Part shown: positions 1-9,535 of the stretch, one piece after another
Position numbering within the stretch: the first letter of the stretch is position 1
Layout of the letters: each line of letters starts with the position of its first letter
Origin: Petrosia ficiformis
Taxonomy: Eukaryota > Porifera > Demospongiae > Haplosclerida > Petrosiidae
Reading direction: 5' to 3'
Assembly: GCA_947044365.1 (NCBI GenBank)
Contig: OX345651.1
Span: forward strand, 1-64,000
DNA: 64,000 bases
Program-made: the position numbers and the translations under genes
The notes under the pieces: generated by a model
What the model saw: only the letters and a program-made list of their open reading frames with translations
Told to the model about the DNA's origin: nothing
The model's database searches: none

Positions 1-150
1 ATAATTTTCAAGTCTACATGTAGATTAACTAACTGTTTTTGACTATATTTCTTTCAGAAATCTTCAAGGGACCTTTAGCCTTCTACATTACAAGTAGAAG
101 TTACCAGCCTAGACCACGAGGAGGCGTCCCTTACGCTAGGCCAAAAAAGC

Positions 151-404
151 GATAATCCACTGTCACCAGATGGGACAGGGATCATGTTTCCTGTTTGGAA
201 ACAAATTGAAAGCGTGAAACAGGTATGCACAATACCGTGCTTCTATAAGCATATGACCAGTATGAATTGGTCTGGGAGATAATCCACTGTCACCAGATGG
301 GACAGGGATCATGTTTCCTGTTTGGAAACAAATTGAAAGCGTGAAACAGGTATGCACAATACCGTGCTTCTATAAGCATATGACCAGTATGAATTGGTCT
401 GGGA
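151..404. repeat. 127-bp perfect tandem duplication
   Basis: A 127-bp unit beginning GATAATCCACTGTCACC occurs twice head to tail (151-277 and 278-404) with no difference that I can see. It lies just past the stop codon (411-413) of the minus-strand SET-like gene. Identity suggests a very recent duplication or an assembly duplication. I recognise no gene in 1-150; it contains a short inverted repeat, CTTCTAC...GTAGAAG, near 80-101. Confidence 0.9.
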
Positions 405-410
405 GTGAAT

Positions 411-3364
411 TCATGTACATTGCACAGGGCAGACACTTGGACACATATGAACAAGTTGTTCTACCTGAGCATCACTATAAGCGTGTTTAAGCTCCAAATG
501 ACCACTACGTTTATTAGTGGCAACAATGAATCTCACAAGCTGAGACAATTCGTCTCTACTCTCCAGATCCATTGAAGCACTGTCTTTCCCTGATATATAA
601 TTCATCCAGTAATTATGCAGACCATAGTTAACAAAAAGCTCTTTTGCAGTGTTGTTAGTGTTACAATGGACTCTGCCCTTCACATTTATCACAACTGTGT
701 TTCCCTTCTGTGAATAAATAACATTGCAAAAACTTTCAGCAACTTTCTCAGCAGAATCGAGCTGAAAATGTCCCAGGGCAAAGTCAGTTGCTAACTGTTT
801 AAGCCCTTCAAGTAAACCACCTTGATTAACAAACCGACCCAAATTCCACCCATGAAACACACTTGCATCTACAAACATTGAGTCACGTACATCTAGTATG
901 TAATCTGGATTGGAAATATTTTGAATCTGCTCTTCTGTCAGGGTCTCTCTGCTGTACAAGCAGAGAGTATCCCTAGCTCTGAAGTACATTTCAGTACTAT
1001 GTGGTCTTAAGAAAAGACCACATCCTGCATTAGGAATGGTACTTTCAGCCACAAACACCATGGACTGGTGAATGTTGGCTTTAGATCTAGTCACATGCAA
1101 CTGCTGGCTATTATGACAGACAATCAGTTGTTTCTGATTAAAATCCAAATGTAAACTACGAAGTTTCCATGGCATACAGTCAGCAAATCTACATTTTGTA
1201 GCATGATTTGCTTTTAGGCATTGGGTAAACTTACACATTTCTATTTGTTTCTTGTCATTTAAAGGCTCATCAGTAAACTCGAGGAGGTGTTTTGGAATGG
1301 CATACAAGCCTTTCCCGTTTTTTTCTGCAAACACCTCAGCAACTTTGTACTCACTTGGTGCTTCCTTGCGTCCTTCTTCTGTCAAGAAGGACACACCATT
1401 TCTGATAACCTGCAAGGCTAAAGGCTCCCACAGATCATTCTCTCTTTGGACAATGATTGTAACAATGAGACGACCGTCAGGTAGATGAATGCTTTTGTCG
1501 TCCACTACATGTACGTACACCTTTTTAGCTGAGTGGAGTGTAGCCATTGCACTCCAGTGTCCTACGCTGCCGAGGTCATGACTAATTGGGTGCCTACATG
1601 AAGGATGCTCTGACACCACAAATTTATGGGATATTTCAACAGCATCGTGAAATGCTTCACGAAATGGAATCCATGTTTCAGAAACACCATTTGTGAAATG
1701 CACTGCACTGCCATATTGGCTATACTTTTGCAGATCTGCAAATTTGTCTGTCACAATAAACCCTGAGTCCCCGTCCACAAAATGGATGGCACTGAGAGCA
1801 TCATTTCCACCGTTTATTACAAAGTCCATATCACGACACAGGTACATTCGGTCACTCTGTGTCCCAAGCCTGCACAGATCTACCAGATCTTTTACAATGA
1901 CACTAGCTGGAATACCACAAACACCTTTGGCAAGCTTGGTGGTGGGAGGACACAATCGAGCAAATAATAGACATTCATGAAGCGAAGACTTGCTAGTGTT
2001 CTTGTACTTCATTGATGCCGCACACATGGCTACATTACCAGACTGGCATGTCTCTTCGGTGTGGTACCGAAGTACACCAGTTTGTTCCCATCTACGCTTC
2101 AGCGTGGGACAGAGTTGACAGTCAGGTGTTATACACCCGCCCAGTGAACTCAGTACATCTGTTTTCCTGCGTTTCATGCAGTGTCCTGCCAGCTTATCGA
2201 GAATGCTAACGTCACCCTCTGCAATACTTACTACAGTTGTTGGCTTACTGCACAACTGTAATAAATTGGGGTCTGTAGGGTGTGGTTGATATGATTCTCC
2301 GTATTTAGCCCTGTTGATAAAACTGTGTAGATGTGCAGACTTGTTTATCAACTCATTCATGACTCTACCTATGCCATAGTAACATTGTACGTCACACTGA
2401 TTTTTTAGCATAGAATACCGAACCACTTTGGATGAAGCAGCATTGTATAGCTTATCCAATTCTTCCCTAACAGCAGTGACGTTTGTCGGGTTAGTCACAG
2501 CTGGAAGGTCGTGTTTAATTCCAACAGCTCCTGGAATATCAGAGTTTTCAGAAGCACATTCTGTCACCCTTATCAAAAGATGTCCCTTTTTTTCTGGACA
2601 TTCGGGTTTCCATGTAGATGGAATGGTGACATTCTTAATTGCACAAATGTCACTGTCAACAGACCTAGTGGTACGTGTAGACTGTCCACCAGCATTTGAA
2701 ATGGCATCACTTCTCATTCTACGACGCTTTGGCCGATTAGAATGCCCACTAGAACCCTCTTCCCCATCATCACGTGCTCTCCTACGACTAGTCGTAGGTA
2801 ATGCTGAGTTAGACAATGCAGACCTAGAATTTGATGGTACAGGCACAGAGCTAGGCATTGACTTTCTCACGGAAGAGGGTATGATGCTGGTGGAGCTACT
2901 TGTACCAGTTCTACTTCCATTGCTAGTGTTAGGCTCACCTCTTAATACTTGTACACTAGCAGACAAATTTTCTACAAGATGACACATGAATTCATGGTCA
3001 ACCGGTAGAGTACTCGATAATTCCAGAATCTTTATTAATAATGGAAATATTTGAGAAGCATTTCGTTGTGGATATTCTGGGGTAAAGAATGAATAACAAA
3101 TGAAAACTGAATGATGAATTGTGACATGAGATATACAATTTTACTTAGCTACAATAATTATCTATAATTTTCACTCTGTATTATGAGAAACTGTTATATA
3201 TATATATATAATTATACATGTTGCAGTGGTAATGATTGTCAGGTGCTAAAATAGTAATTAATGCATCTTATACAAAACTCTATATTATAGTATACATGTA
3301 TGTATATAATTAGTAGCTAGAAAAGGTATTCCATAATATATATAATTATATATATATATAATTA

Positions 3365-3403
<39 letters not shown>

Positions 3404-3615
3404 TATATACTACAGAAATGCATCACTGTTGGTACTACACAAATAGAGTACTCCATAATTATATATATATATATATGTATATACTTTTTATATGCAATTA
3501 CATTATATATATATATATATATACACATATGAACTAGTAACTATTGAAGCATTTATCATACACATTTACATGTACCTTCAATGACACGCTTGAAGCTCTC
3601 CATGCTCGTATCCAT
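411..3615 (-). CDS. Large protein with divergent C-terminal SET domain (two exons), possible mobile-element cargo
   Basis: I infer two exons: 3576-3615 (ATG at 3615, donor AAG|GTACAT) and 411-3076 (acceptor CCCCAG). They join in frame to give about 901 aa. The long exon alone is open from an internal ATG at 2987 (858 aa). Residues ~45-150 are Ser/Thr/Arg-rich and look disordered. The middle (~240-420) has several Cys/His residues but no family I recognise. The region ~692-840 resembles a SET fold: GCGLFL, then FVDAS, GRFVNQGG where canonical SET has RFINHSC, and KELFVNYG...YW at the position of the usual EEL..DYG. SET proteins are usually lysine methyltransferases; the His of the NH motif is replaced by Gln, so activity is uncertain and a PRDM-like mode is possible. 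A second 'GKGLYAI' motif lies upstream (~590). The co-oriented tyrosine recombinase ends 0.6 kb upstream, which suggests shared mobile-element origin (inference). The 499-nt intron is full of AT microsatellite. Confidence 0.6.
3190..3530. repeat. AT-dinucleotide microsatellites in the SET-like gene intron
   Basis: Several uninterrupted (TA)n runs, broken by short unique pieces, fill most of the inferred intron 3077-3575. The short reading frames here (runs of Ile and Tyr) are by-products of the dinucleotide and are not genes. Confidence 0.85.
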
Positions 3616-3950
3616 GTCATAGAAAAATTTACACCACGTTTAATTGAAATGCTGGGCCTAGATTTAACACATCACGTGAGCTCTATGCTAAAAGTTGCTT
3701 CATCCAGAAGTTGAATCTGAGTAGTCTGTAGGGGAAACCCTACAATAGCACTAGCTTCAGTGAAATTTAGACCCAGTGTAAATGGAGAGAACCAGCGTCG
3801 CGGGTTGTCTGAATCGTTGTAAGTAATAATGAGGTATGTGATAATTATAATAATTATATATATATATATATATATAATATAATTATATAATTATATATAA
3901 TATATATATACAATAATTACGATAATAAAATAATCGTTATAGTGATGACA

Positions 3951-3994
<44 letters not shown>

Positions 3995-4005
3995 TATATA
4001 TATAT

Positions 4006-4055
<50 letters not shown>

Positions 4056-4212
4056 ATATATAATTATTAAATATATATATTTATTATAATTAATTAATTG
4101 TCAATAATTATTATGATCATAGTTATAATAATGATATGAAAACCAAGATTAAAATAATTATTTAGCATTAATATATATATATATATATATATATGTTACA
4201 TTTAATGCAGGT
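3616..4212. other. Spacer between the SET-like gene and the recombinase gene
   Basis: The first ~210 bp (3616-3830) are unique sequence that could hold the promoter of the minus-strand SET-like gene; I found no open frame in it. From 3840 to 4195 the spacer is (AT)n microsatellite and other very AT-rich DNA. No terminal repeat or target-site duplication was recognised. Confidence 0.6.
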
Positions 4213-6693
4213 TCACTGGAGTGTTTGTATTTGGGTGATATCGTCAAGAGGAGTCCTGAGTTCATATGCCCTGTGCTCACGTGAGTACACCAAGTCAATA
4301 CCTGTAATCAAACAAGAGAGTTTTTCTTCCCACCTGTTTGAAGCGATCTTGAGACGATAGTATCCGGGAAATGTCTCCACTAATTCGTTTAATAGTGCCG
4401 TTTTTGTTGTGGCATTTATCTCAAGGACTTTTGCAAAAATTAACTTTGGACATCTCTCAGTTGAATCGTTGGCAATCATGGCAACACTTTCTCCGGGAAC
4501 GACGACATTTGAGCTTGTTGGATCATCTGAGTCCTCGTCACTGATATCCTCTAAGCTTTTGCACATTTTCTTTGGTGATGTTACATCTATGGCTGGCGGT
4601 GGACGACGTAGTGCTTGCAGGACTTGTTTTGAAGCAAAGTGGACACCTGGTTTCACTCTTTCGTTGATGGTCCTCTTGTCGTAGATGTCCTGCTGATATC
4701 TTCTAGAGTGTCGCATTGCCACGGCAATACTTTCCATCACTGCTTCCGTCGATTCGTTGCCGGCAAATGTGACAAACGACGACCGCAATGCATGTATTGA
4801 TACTCCACCAACTCCCGTGTACTTGTAGAATATTGATTGAATGTATTTAGTCCAATTCTTGGAATTATAGCATCCACCGTCATCATCCTAGAGAGAGAAA
4901 GAGAGAGAGAGAGAGAAACAAGGCGAGTGTCACTCACGACAAATCAGACAAATAGTTGACAGTCACACATGTACATGTACGTGCGTGGAACTCACCAGAA
5001 AGAGAATGGTTGATTTCGAACTGTTTGGTATCTTGTTGCGATAGCGTAAGAGGTAGTCTGACAGGACGTTCATGAAGTAGCTGTCATCAGGACAAGAGAT
5101 CATTTGTGGTCCAGTTGAATGTCCTGTCTTGTGATCGGTAATGTACATTATGGCCTTCCCCTCGTAAGGTGAAAAGTGCAAAATGTTTTTGTGCAATCTG
5201 CTTTCGTAAGGTCCCGTTATTTCACTCTCGTGAATCTTGAAGTGCAATTCTCTGTATTCCCTTCCACGTCCCGGAGGAATGGCCGTGTACACTAACACAA
5301 CAAGAAGTGATCGGGAAAGTTTGATCCTCTCCCAATCAGTGGACGAGTTGTAGTCATCGTTCAACTGTGCGAGGACCTCCAAGACTTCCTTCCTACACGA
5401 AAACAGAATGGCTGTATAACAACACATGTATCTGAATTGCCCCATCAGAAGTCTGATTGTCAGACTAAAAAAAAAAACAACAAACAAATACTTACCACGA
5501 TAGCCAACGTCCTTTGGCTTTTAGTTCCTCCCAGGACTTATCTCTGTTGAGCTCTGCCTCCTTTTGGAAGACACTGATGTACCTGTGGAGATTTTGTAAC
5601 TGTGTTGTTTTCTCTTCTTTGTCGGCATATTTTACTGCACGTACGAGTGCCTGACAGTAACAACACAGTGTTCCCGGAGTGGAGTTTTTTTCCTCTCTCA
5701 TGAATAGCAGGAATTTGTCTAGCAAGGCTTTGTCCAGAACGAGGCCAAATTGTAACGTTTCCTCCGTTCTTTTGCAGTACTCAAAAAAATCTTTGGAAAG
5801 GAATAGAGAAAGAAGGATATTAATGTGGGGGTTATACAACAGGCTTCTAAAATTCTAAAAAAAATGCTAAAAAAAATTCAAAGCTCACAGAGTATCTGTT
5901 CTTTGGTTTTGTTTAACGTTATACTACTCAGAGGCTTTCCTTTCCTCTCGTGATTGAAAGGAGCTGCATAGAAAGTGTCCAGTCCTTCGATCTTTTTCAT
6001 GAGGTCCTCGGGCAATGGAGGAGTACCCTTGCGGCCTCTCGTGCTGCCTTTTGTAGATGCTTGTTTAGTTGAAGTTTCTACATCAGAAATCCAAGGCACT
6101 ACTTCCATATCATTAATTGCAGTGTGACTTCCGTCGTCTTCGCTGATCACAATGTGTGGTCCTGGTGGATGTTTTTGAATGGGAGACGAATGTGTGACGG
6201 TCTCTGAGTCCGAAATGACTTCAACTGCAAGGCTTTGGTCTTCCCGGAGTGAATTGCCCTCGGATACGATGTCTGCCTGCTCAATATCAGTACCAGTTGT
6301 GTCCATGTTTTCTGTTGTGTGATCAGGAGCAGTGTGGAGGGGTTCTTTCGTTACATTTTGTTGCAAGCTGTCAACAGATACCCCTCTGCTTTTGAGAATG
6401 GCTTCAATGTATCTTTCTGCACTGTTTTTGTCCATCAGTATGCACCTGTTAGTGCTTGACGATATGATCTTTTCTTTTCTCAGAATTGAAATTTCTGCTG
6501 GCAGTGCTAGGCATGTGACAATGCCCATCTTCATTCTCCTGCGACTCAAGGTACTGTTGTCATATAGTTCCAGCAACTTGAACCTTTTGATCAGCTCTCC
6601 ACAAGGTATGAGGTGTATGTCGTCTCTCCTTATGCCTTGGAAAATCTGTTTGTGGACTACAACATCGACGGGTTCATCTGGTAAGTCAGACAT
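4213..6693 (-). CDS. Crypton-like tyrosine recombinase (transposase), four exons
   Basis: Exons inferred on the minus strand are 6693-5889, 5790-5496, 5392-4996 and 4887-4213. Phases 1, 2 and 0 match, giving about 723 aa. Tyrosine recombinases cut and rejoin DNA through a covalent tyrosine intermediate. The expected active-site set is present in order: an Arg in PGRGREYREL (~409-411), a Lys in DHKTGHSTG (~455), HALR (His 531, Arg 534), and RHSRRYQQDIYD (His 559, nucleophile Tyr 568 at the usual spacing of nine). Exon 2 encodes the helical core-binding region. The N-terminal ~260 aa and the acidic C-terminal ~150 aa match nothing I recognise. The absence of reverse transcriptase separates it from DIRS elements, so Crypton is the best fit. 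An in-frame ATG at 6849 would add 52 aa, but that part overlaps a short tandem duplication, so I prefer 6693. The reading frame appears intact. A phage or integron origin is unlikely because of the introns. Confidence 0.8.
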
Positions 6694-6790
6694 TATCACA
6701 CACACAGTATTCTTCACATTTTTTTCTCTCTCACTCTGCTCTGTCCTTCCCCTGTATTTATGTTGAACTGTTCTGACCTCATGCTTTCTT

Positions 6791-6916
6791 AGAACCCATG
6801 AGTCATGTACCTGCACTTTTTGATGTTGACAAGATGGATGCGATGTCATTGCACTTTAGAACCCACCAGTCATATCATGCACTTTTTGATGTTGTCAAGA
6901 AGGATGCGATGTCATT
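6791..6916. repeat. Short tandem duplication (67-bp period) upstream of the recombinase gene
   Basis: Two copies of a unit running from AGAACCCA to GCGATGTCATT (6791-6850 and 6858-6916) differ by a few bases. They lie just 5' of the recombinase coding region and may belong to its promoter or to the element end. No function is known to me. Confidence 0.75.
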
Positions 6917-7053
6917 CAAATTTTTATTTTCTCAAGTTTTCAGGCAGGAATACAACTATTAGTTTTGGGTGAGCTTTTCCATTCAGTTAACTGTCACTGT
7001 CACAGAATGTTTTTGTGTGTGTGAAGACCATTTTTTTGCGTGAAGATGTTATG

Positions 7054-7190
7054 TCCCTAAACCCTAAACCCTAAACCCTAAACCCTAAACCCTAAACCCT
7101 AAACCCTAAACCCTAAAACCCTAAACCCTAAACCCTAAACCCTAAACCCTAAACCCTAAACCCTAAACCCTAAACCCTAAACCCTAAACC
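7054..7190. repeat. Interstitial telomere-like (CCCTAAA)n tract
   Basis: About 19 tandem copies of the heptamer CCCTAAA (TTTAGGG on the other strand), with one copy carrying an extra A near 7117. This is the plant-type telomere repeat; the metazoan norm is TTAGGG. The tract is flanked on both sides by other DNA, so it is interstitial here. Its right end runs without a gap into the 39-bp minisatellite. Confidence 0.92.
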
Positions 7191-8714
7191 CCACCCTTGA
7201 CCCTAGACCCCAAGCCACACCCCCTAACCCCACCCTTGACCCTAGACCCCAAGCCACACCCCCTAACCCCACCCTTGACCCTAGACCCCAAGCCACACCC
7301 CCTAACCCCACCCTTGACCCTAGACCACAAGCCACACCCCCTAACCCCACCCTTGACCCTAGACCCCAAGCCACACCCCCTAACCCCACCCTTGACCCTA
7401 GACCCCAAGCCACACCCCCTAACCCCACCCTTGACCCTAGACCCCAAGCCACACCCCCTAACCCCACCCTTGACCCTAGACCCCAAGCCACACCCCCTAA
7501 CCCCACCCTTGACCCTAGACCCCAAGCCACACCCCCTAACCCCACCCTTGACCCTAGACCCCAAGCCACACCCCCTAACCCCACCCTTGACCCTAGACCC
7601 CAAGCCACACCCCCTAACCCCACCCTTGACCCTAGACCCCAAGCCACACCCCCTAACCCCACCCTTGACCCTAGACCCCAAGCCACACCCCCTAACCCCA
7701 CCCTTGACCCTAGACCCCAAGCCACACCCCCTAACCCCACCCTTGACCCTAGACCCCAAGCCACACCCCCTAACCCCACCCTTGACCCTAGACCCCAAGC
7801 CACACCCCCTAACCCCACCCTTGACCCTAGACCCCAAGCCACACCCCCTAACCCCACCCTTGACCCTAGACCCCAAGCCACACCCCCTAACCCCACCCTT
7901 GACCCTAGACCCCAAGCCACACCCCCTAACCCCACCCTTGACCCTAGACCCCAAGCCACACCCCCTAACCCCACCCTTGACCCTAGACCCCAAGCCACAC
8001 CCCCTAACCCCACCCTTGACCCTAGACCCCAAGCCACACCCCCTAACCCCACCCTTGACCCTAGACCCCAAGCCACACCCCCTAACCCCACCCTTGACCC
8101 TAGACCCCAAGCCACACCCCCTAACCCCACCCTTGACCCTAGACCCCAAGCCACACCCCCTAACCCCACCCTTGACCCTAGACCCCAAGCCACACCCCCT
8201 AACCCCACCCTTGACCCTAGACCCCAAGCCACACCCCCTAACCCCACCCTTGACCCTAGACCCCAAGCCACACCCCCTAACCCCACCCTTGACCCTAGAC
8301 CCCAAGCCACACCCCCTAACCCCACCCTTGACCCTAAATTCCAAGCCACACCCCCTAACCCCACCCTTGACCCTAGACCCCAAGCCACACCCCCTAACTT
8401 CACCCTTGACCCTAGACCCCAAGCCACACCCCCTAACCCCACCCTTGACCCTAGACCCCAAGCCACACCCCCTAACCCCACCCTTGACCCTAGACCCCAA
8501 GCCACACCCCCTAACCCCACCCTTGACCCTAGACCCCAAGCCACACCCCCTAACCCCACCCTTGACCCTAGACCCCAAGCCACACCCCCTAACCCCACCC
8601 TTGACCCTAGACCCCAAGCCACACCCCCTAACCCCACCCTTGACCCTAGACCCCAAGCCACACCCCCTAACCCCACCCTTGACCCTAGACCCCAAGCCAC
8701 ACCCCCTAACCCCA
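7188..8714. repeat. 39-bp C-rich minisatellite, about 39 copies
   Basis: The unit contains CCCTTGACCCTAGACCCC followed by AAGCCACACCCCCTAAC and repeats every 39 bp. Only a few copies vary (near 7327, 8337 and 8399), so the array is strongly homogenised. The unit contains CCCTAA and CCCTAG blocks and the array starts where the telomere-like tract ends, so it may have grown out of degenerate telomeric repeat. Because 39 is divisible by three and the unit lacks stops, three frames stay open for ~500 codons on both strands; these are artefacts of the repeat. The G-rich minus strand has many runs of three to five G and could form G-quadruplexes. Confidence 0.95.
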
Positions 8715-8734
8715 TACTTGATGTTTTACTAACC

Positions 8735-9085
8735 TACCATTAACATTGCTTTAAATAGCATTATAATTTGCGTTTTAATTGCATCATAAACACAATATAA
8801 TGAAAATGAAATTGCGATATATTTGTGTTAGGAATGAGTTAGGAAATTTTAACAATGCATTGTAATTGCAATGTAATTACGTTATAAGCGCATTAACAAT
8901 GCATTATAAATTGCGTTACAATTGCATTAAGATGCGTTTAAAATGCATTGCAATCGCATTAAGAATAATTATGTTAAAAAGTGTGTTGTAGTTGAATTCA
9001 CATTGCGTTAAAATTGAGTTTAAAATGTTAAAGATGTGCAAAAACTGTATTGTAATTGTGTTAAGAGTGCGTTAAGGAAGTGTTA
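8735..9085. repeat. Degenerate short-period repeat (GCATTAA / TTGCGTTA motifs)
   Basis: Words such as AATTGCATTA, AATGCATT, TTGCGTTA and GTGTTAAG recur every 10-25 bp without a fixed period. It looks like an old, decayed minisatellite. No gene seen. Confidence 0.5.
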
Positions 9086-9219
9086 AAGTTACTATCATAG
9101 TTTGAACTACAAGTGCAGTAATATGGGTTCAATCGATATTTCTGAGACAAGAAGGCTTATCAGCATTTCCTTAGCAATTTTTAATTATAACAATCTCATC
9201 TTCAAAAATAACCACAAAA

Positions 9220-9535
9220 TTTTACAAGCCAAAGGACATTATTATCTAACTCTAGGAACAGTTACTGCTCAATCTGAAATGATACATTTTGCAATGAAAA
9301 ATCAGTACAAAGGCTATAGTTCAGGGTAAAAATTCAAATTTTGATAGAATATTAAAACGCTCACGGTTCAAACACATAATATTATTGAACAAAACAACTT
9401 TGGAAACATATTAAGGACATCATTATCTAACTCTAGGAACAGTTTCGGCTCAATCTCAAATAATTCATTTTGCAATGAAAAATCAGTACAAAGGCTATAG
9501 TTCAGGGTAAAAAGTCAAATTATGATAGAATTTTC
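9220..9535. repeat. ~181-bp satellite, two partial copies
   Basis: Contains the family words AACTCTAGGAACAGTT, AAAAATCAGTACAAAGGC and CTATAGTTCAGGG, each seen twice. The same family forms arrays at 27250-27720 and 41250-42640. The short ORF starting at 9102 overlaps the satellite and is not a supported gene. Confidence 0.8.

Noticed and set aside
1252..2982. Plus-strand frames of 60-184 codons across the SET-like gene
   Set aside because: Shadows of the long minus-strand frame with no family resemblance.
3346..3528. 60-codon Ile/Tyr-rich frame
   Set aside because: Pure AT-dinucleotide microsatellite.
7177..8732. Three overlapping ~500-codon frames
   Set aside because: All follow from the stop-free 39-bp unit (13 codons); they exist on both strands at once and lack any non-repeat sequence.
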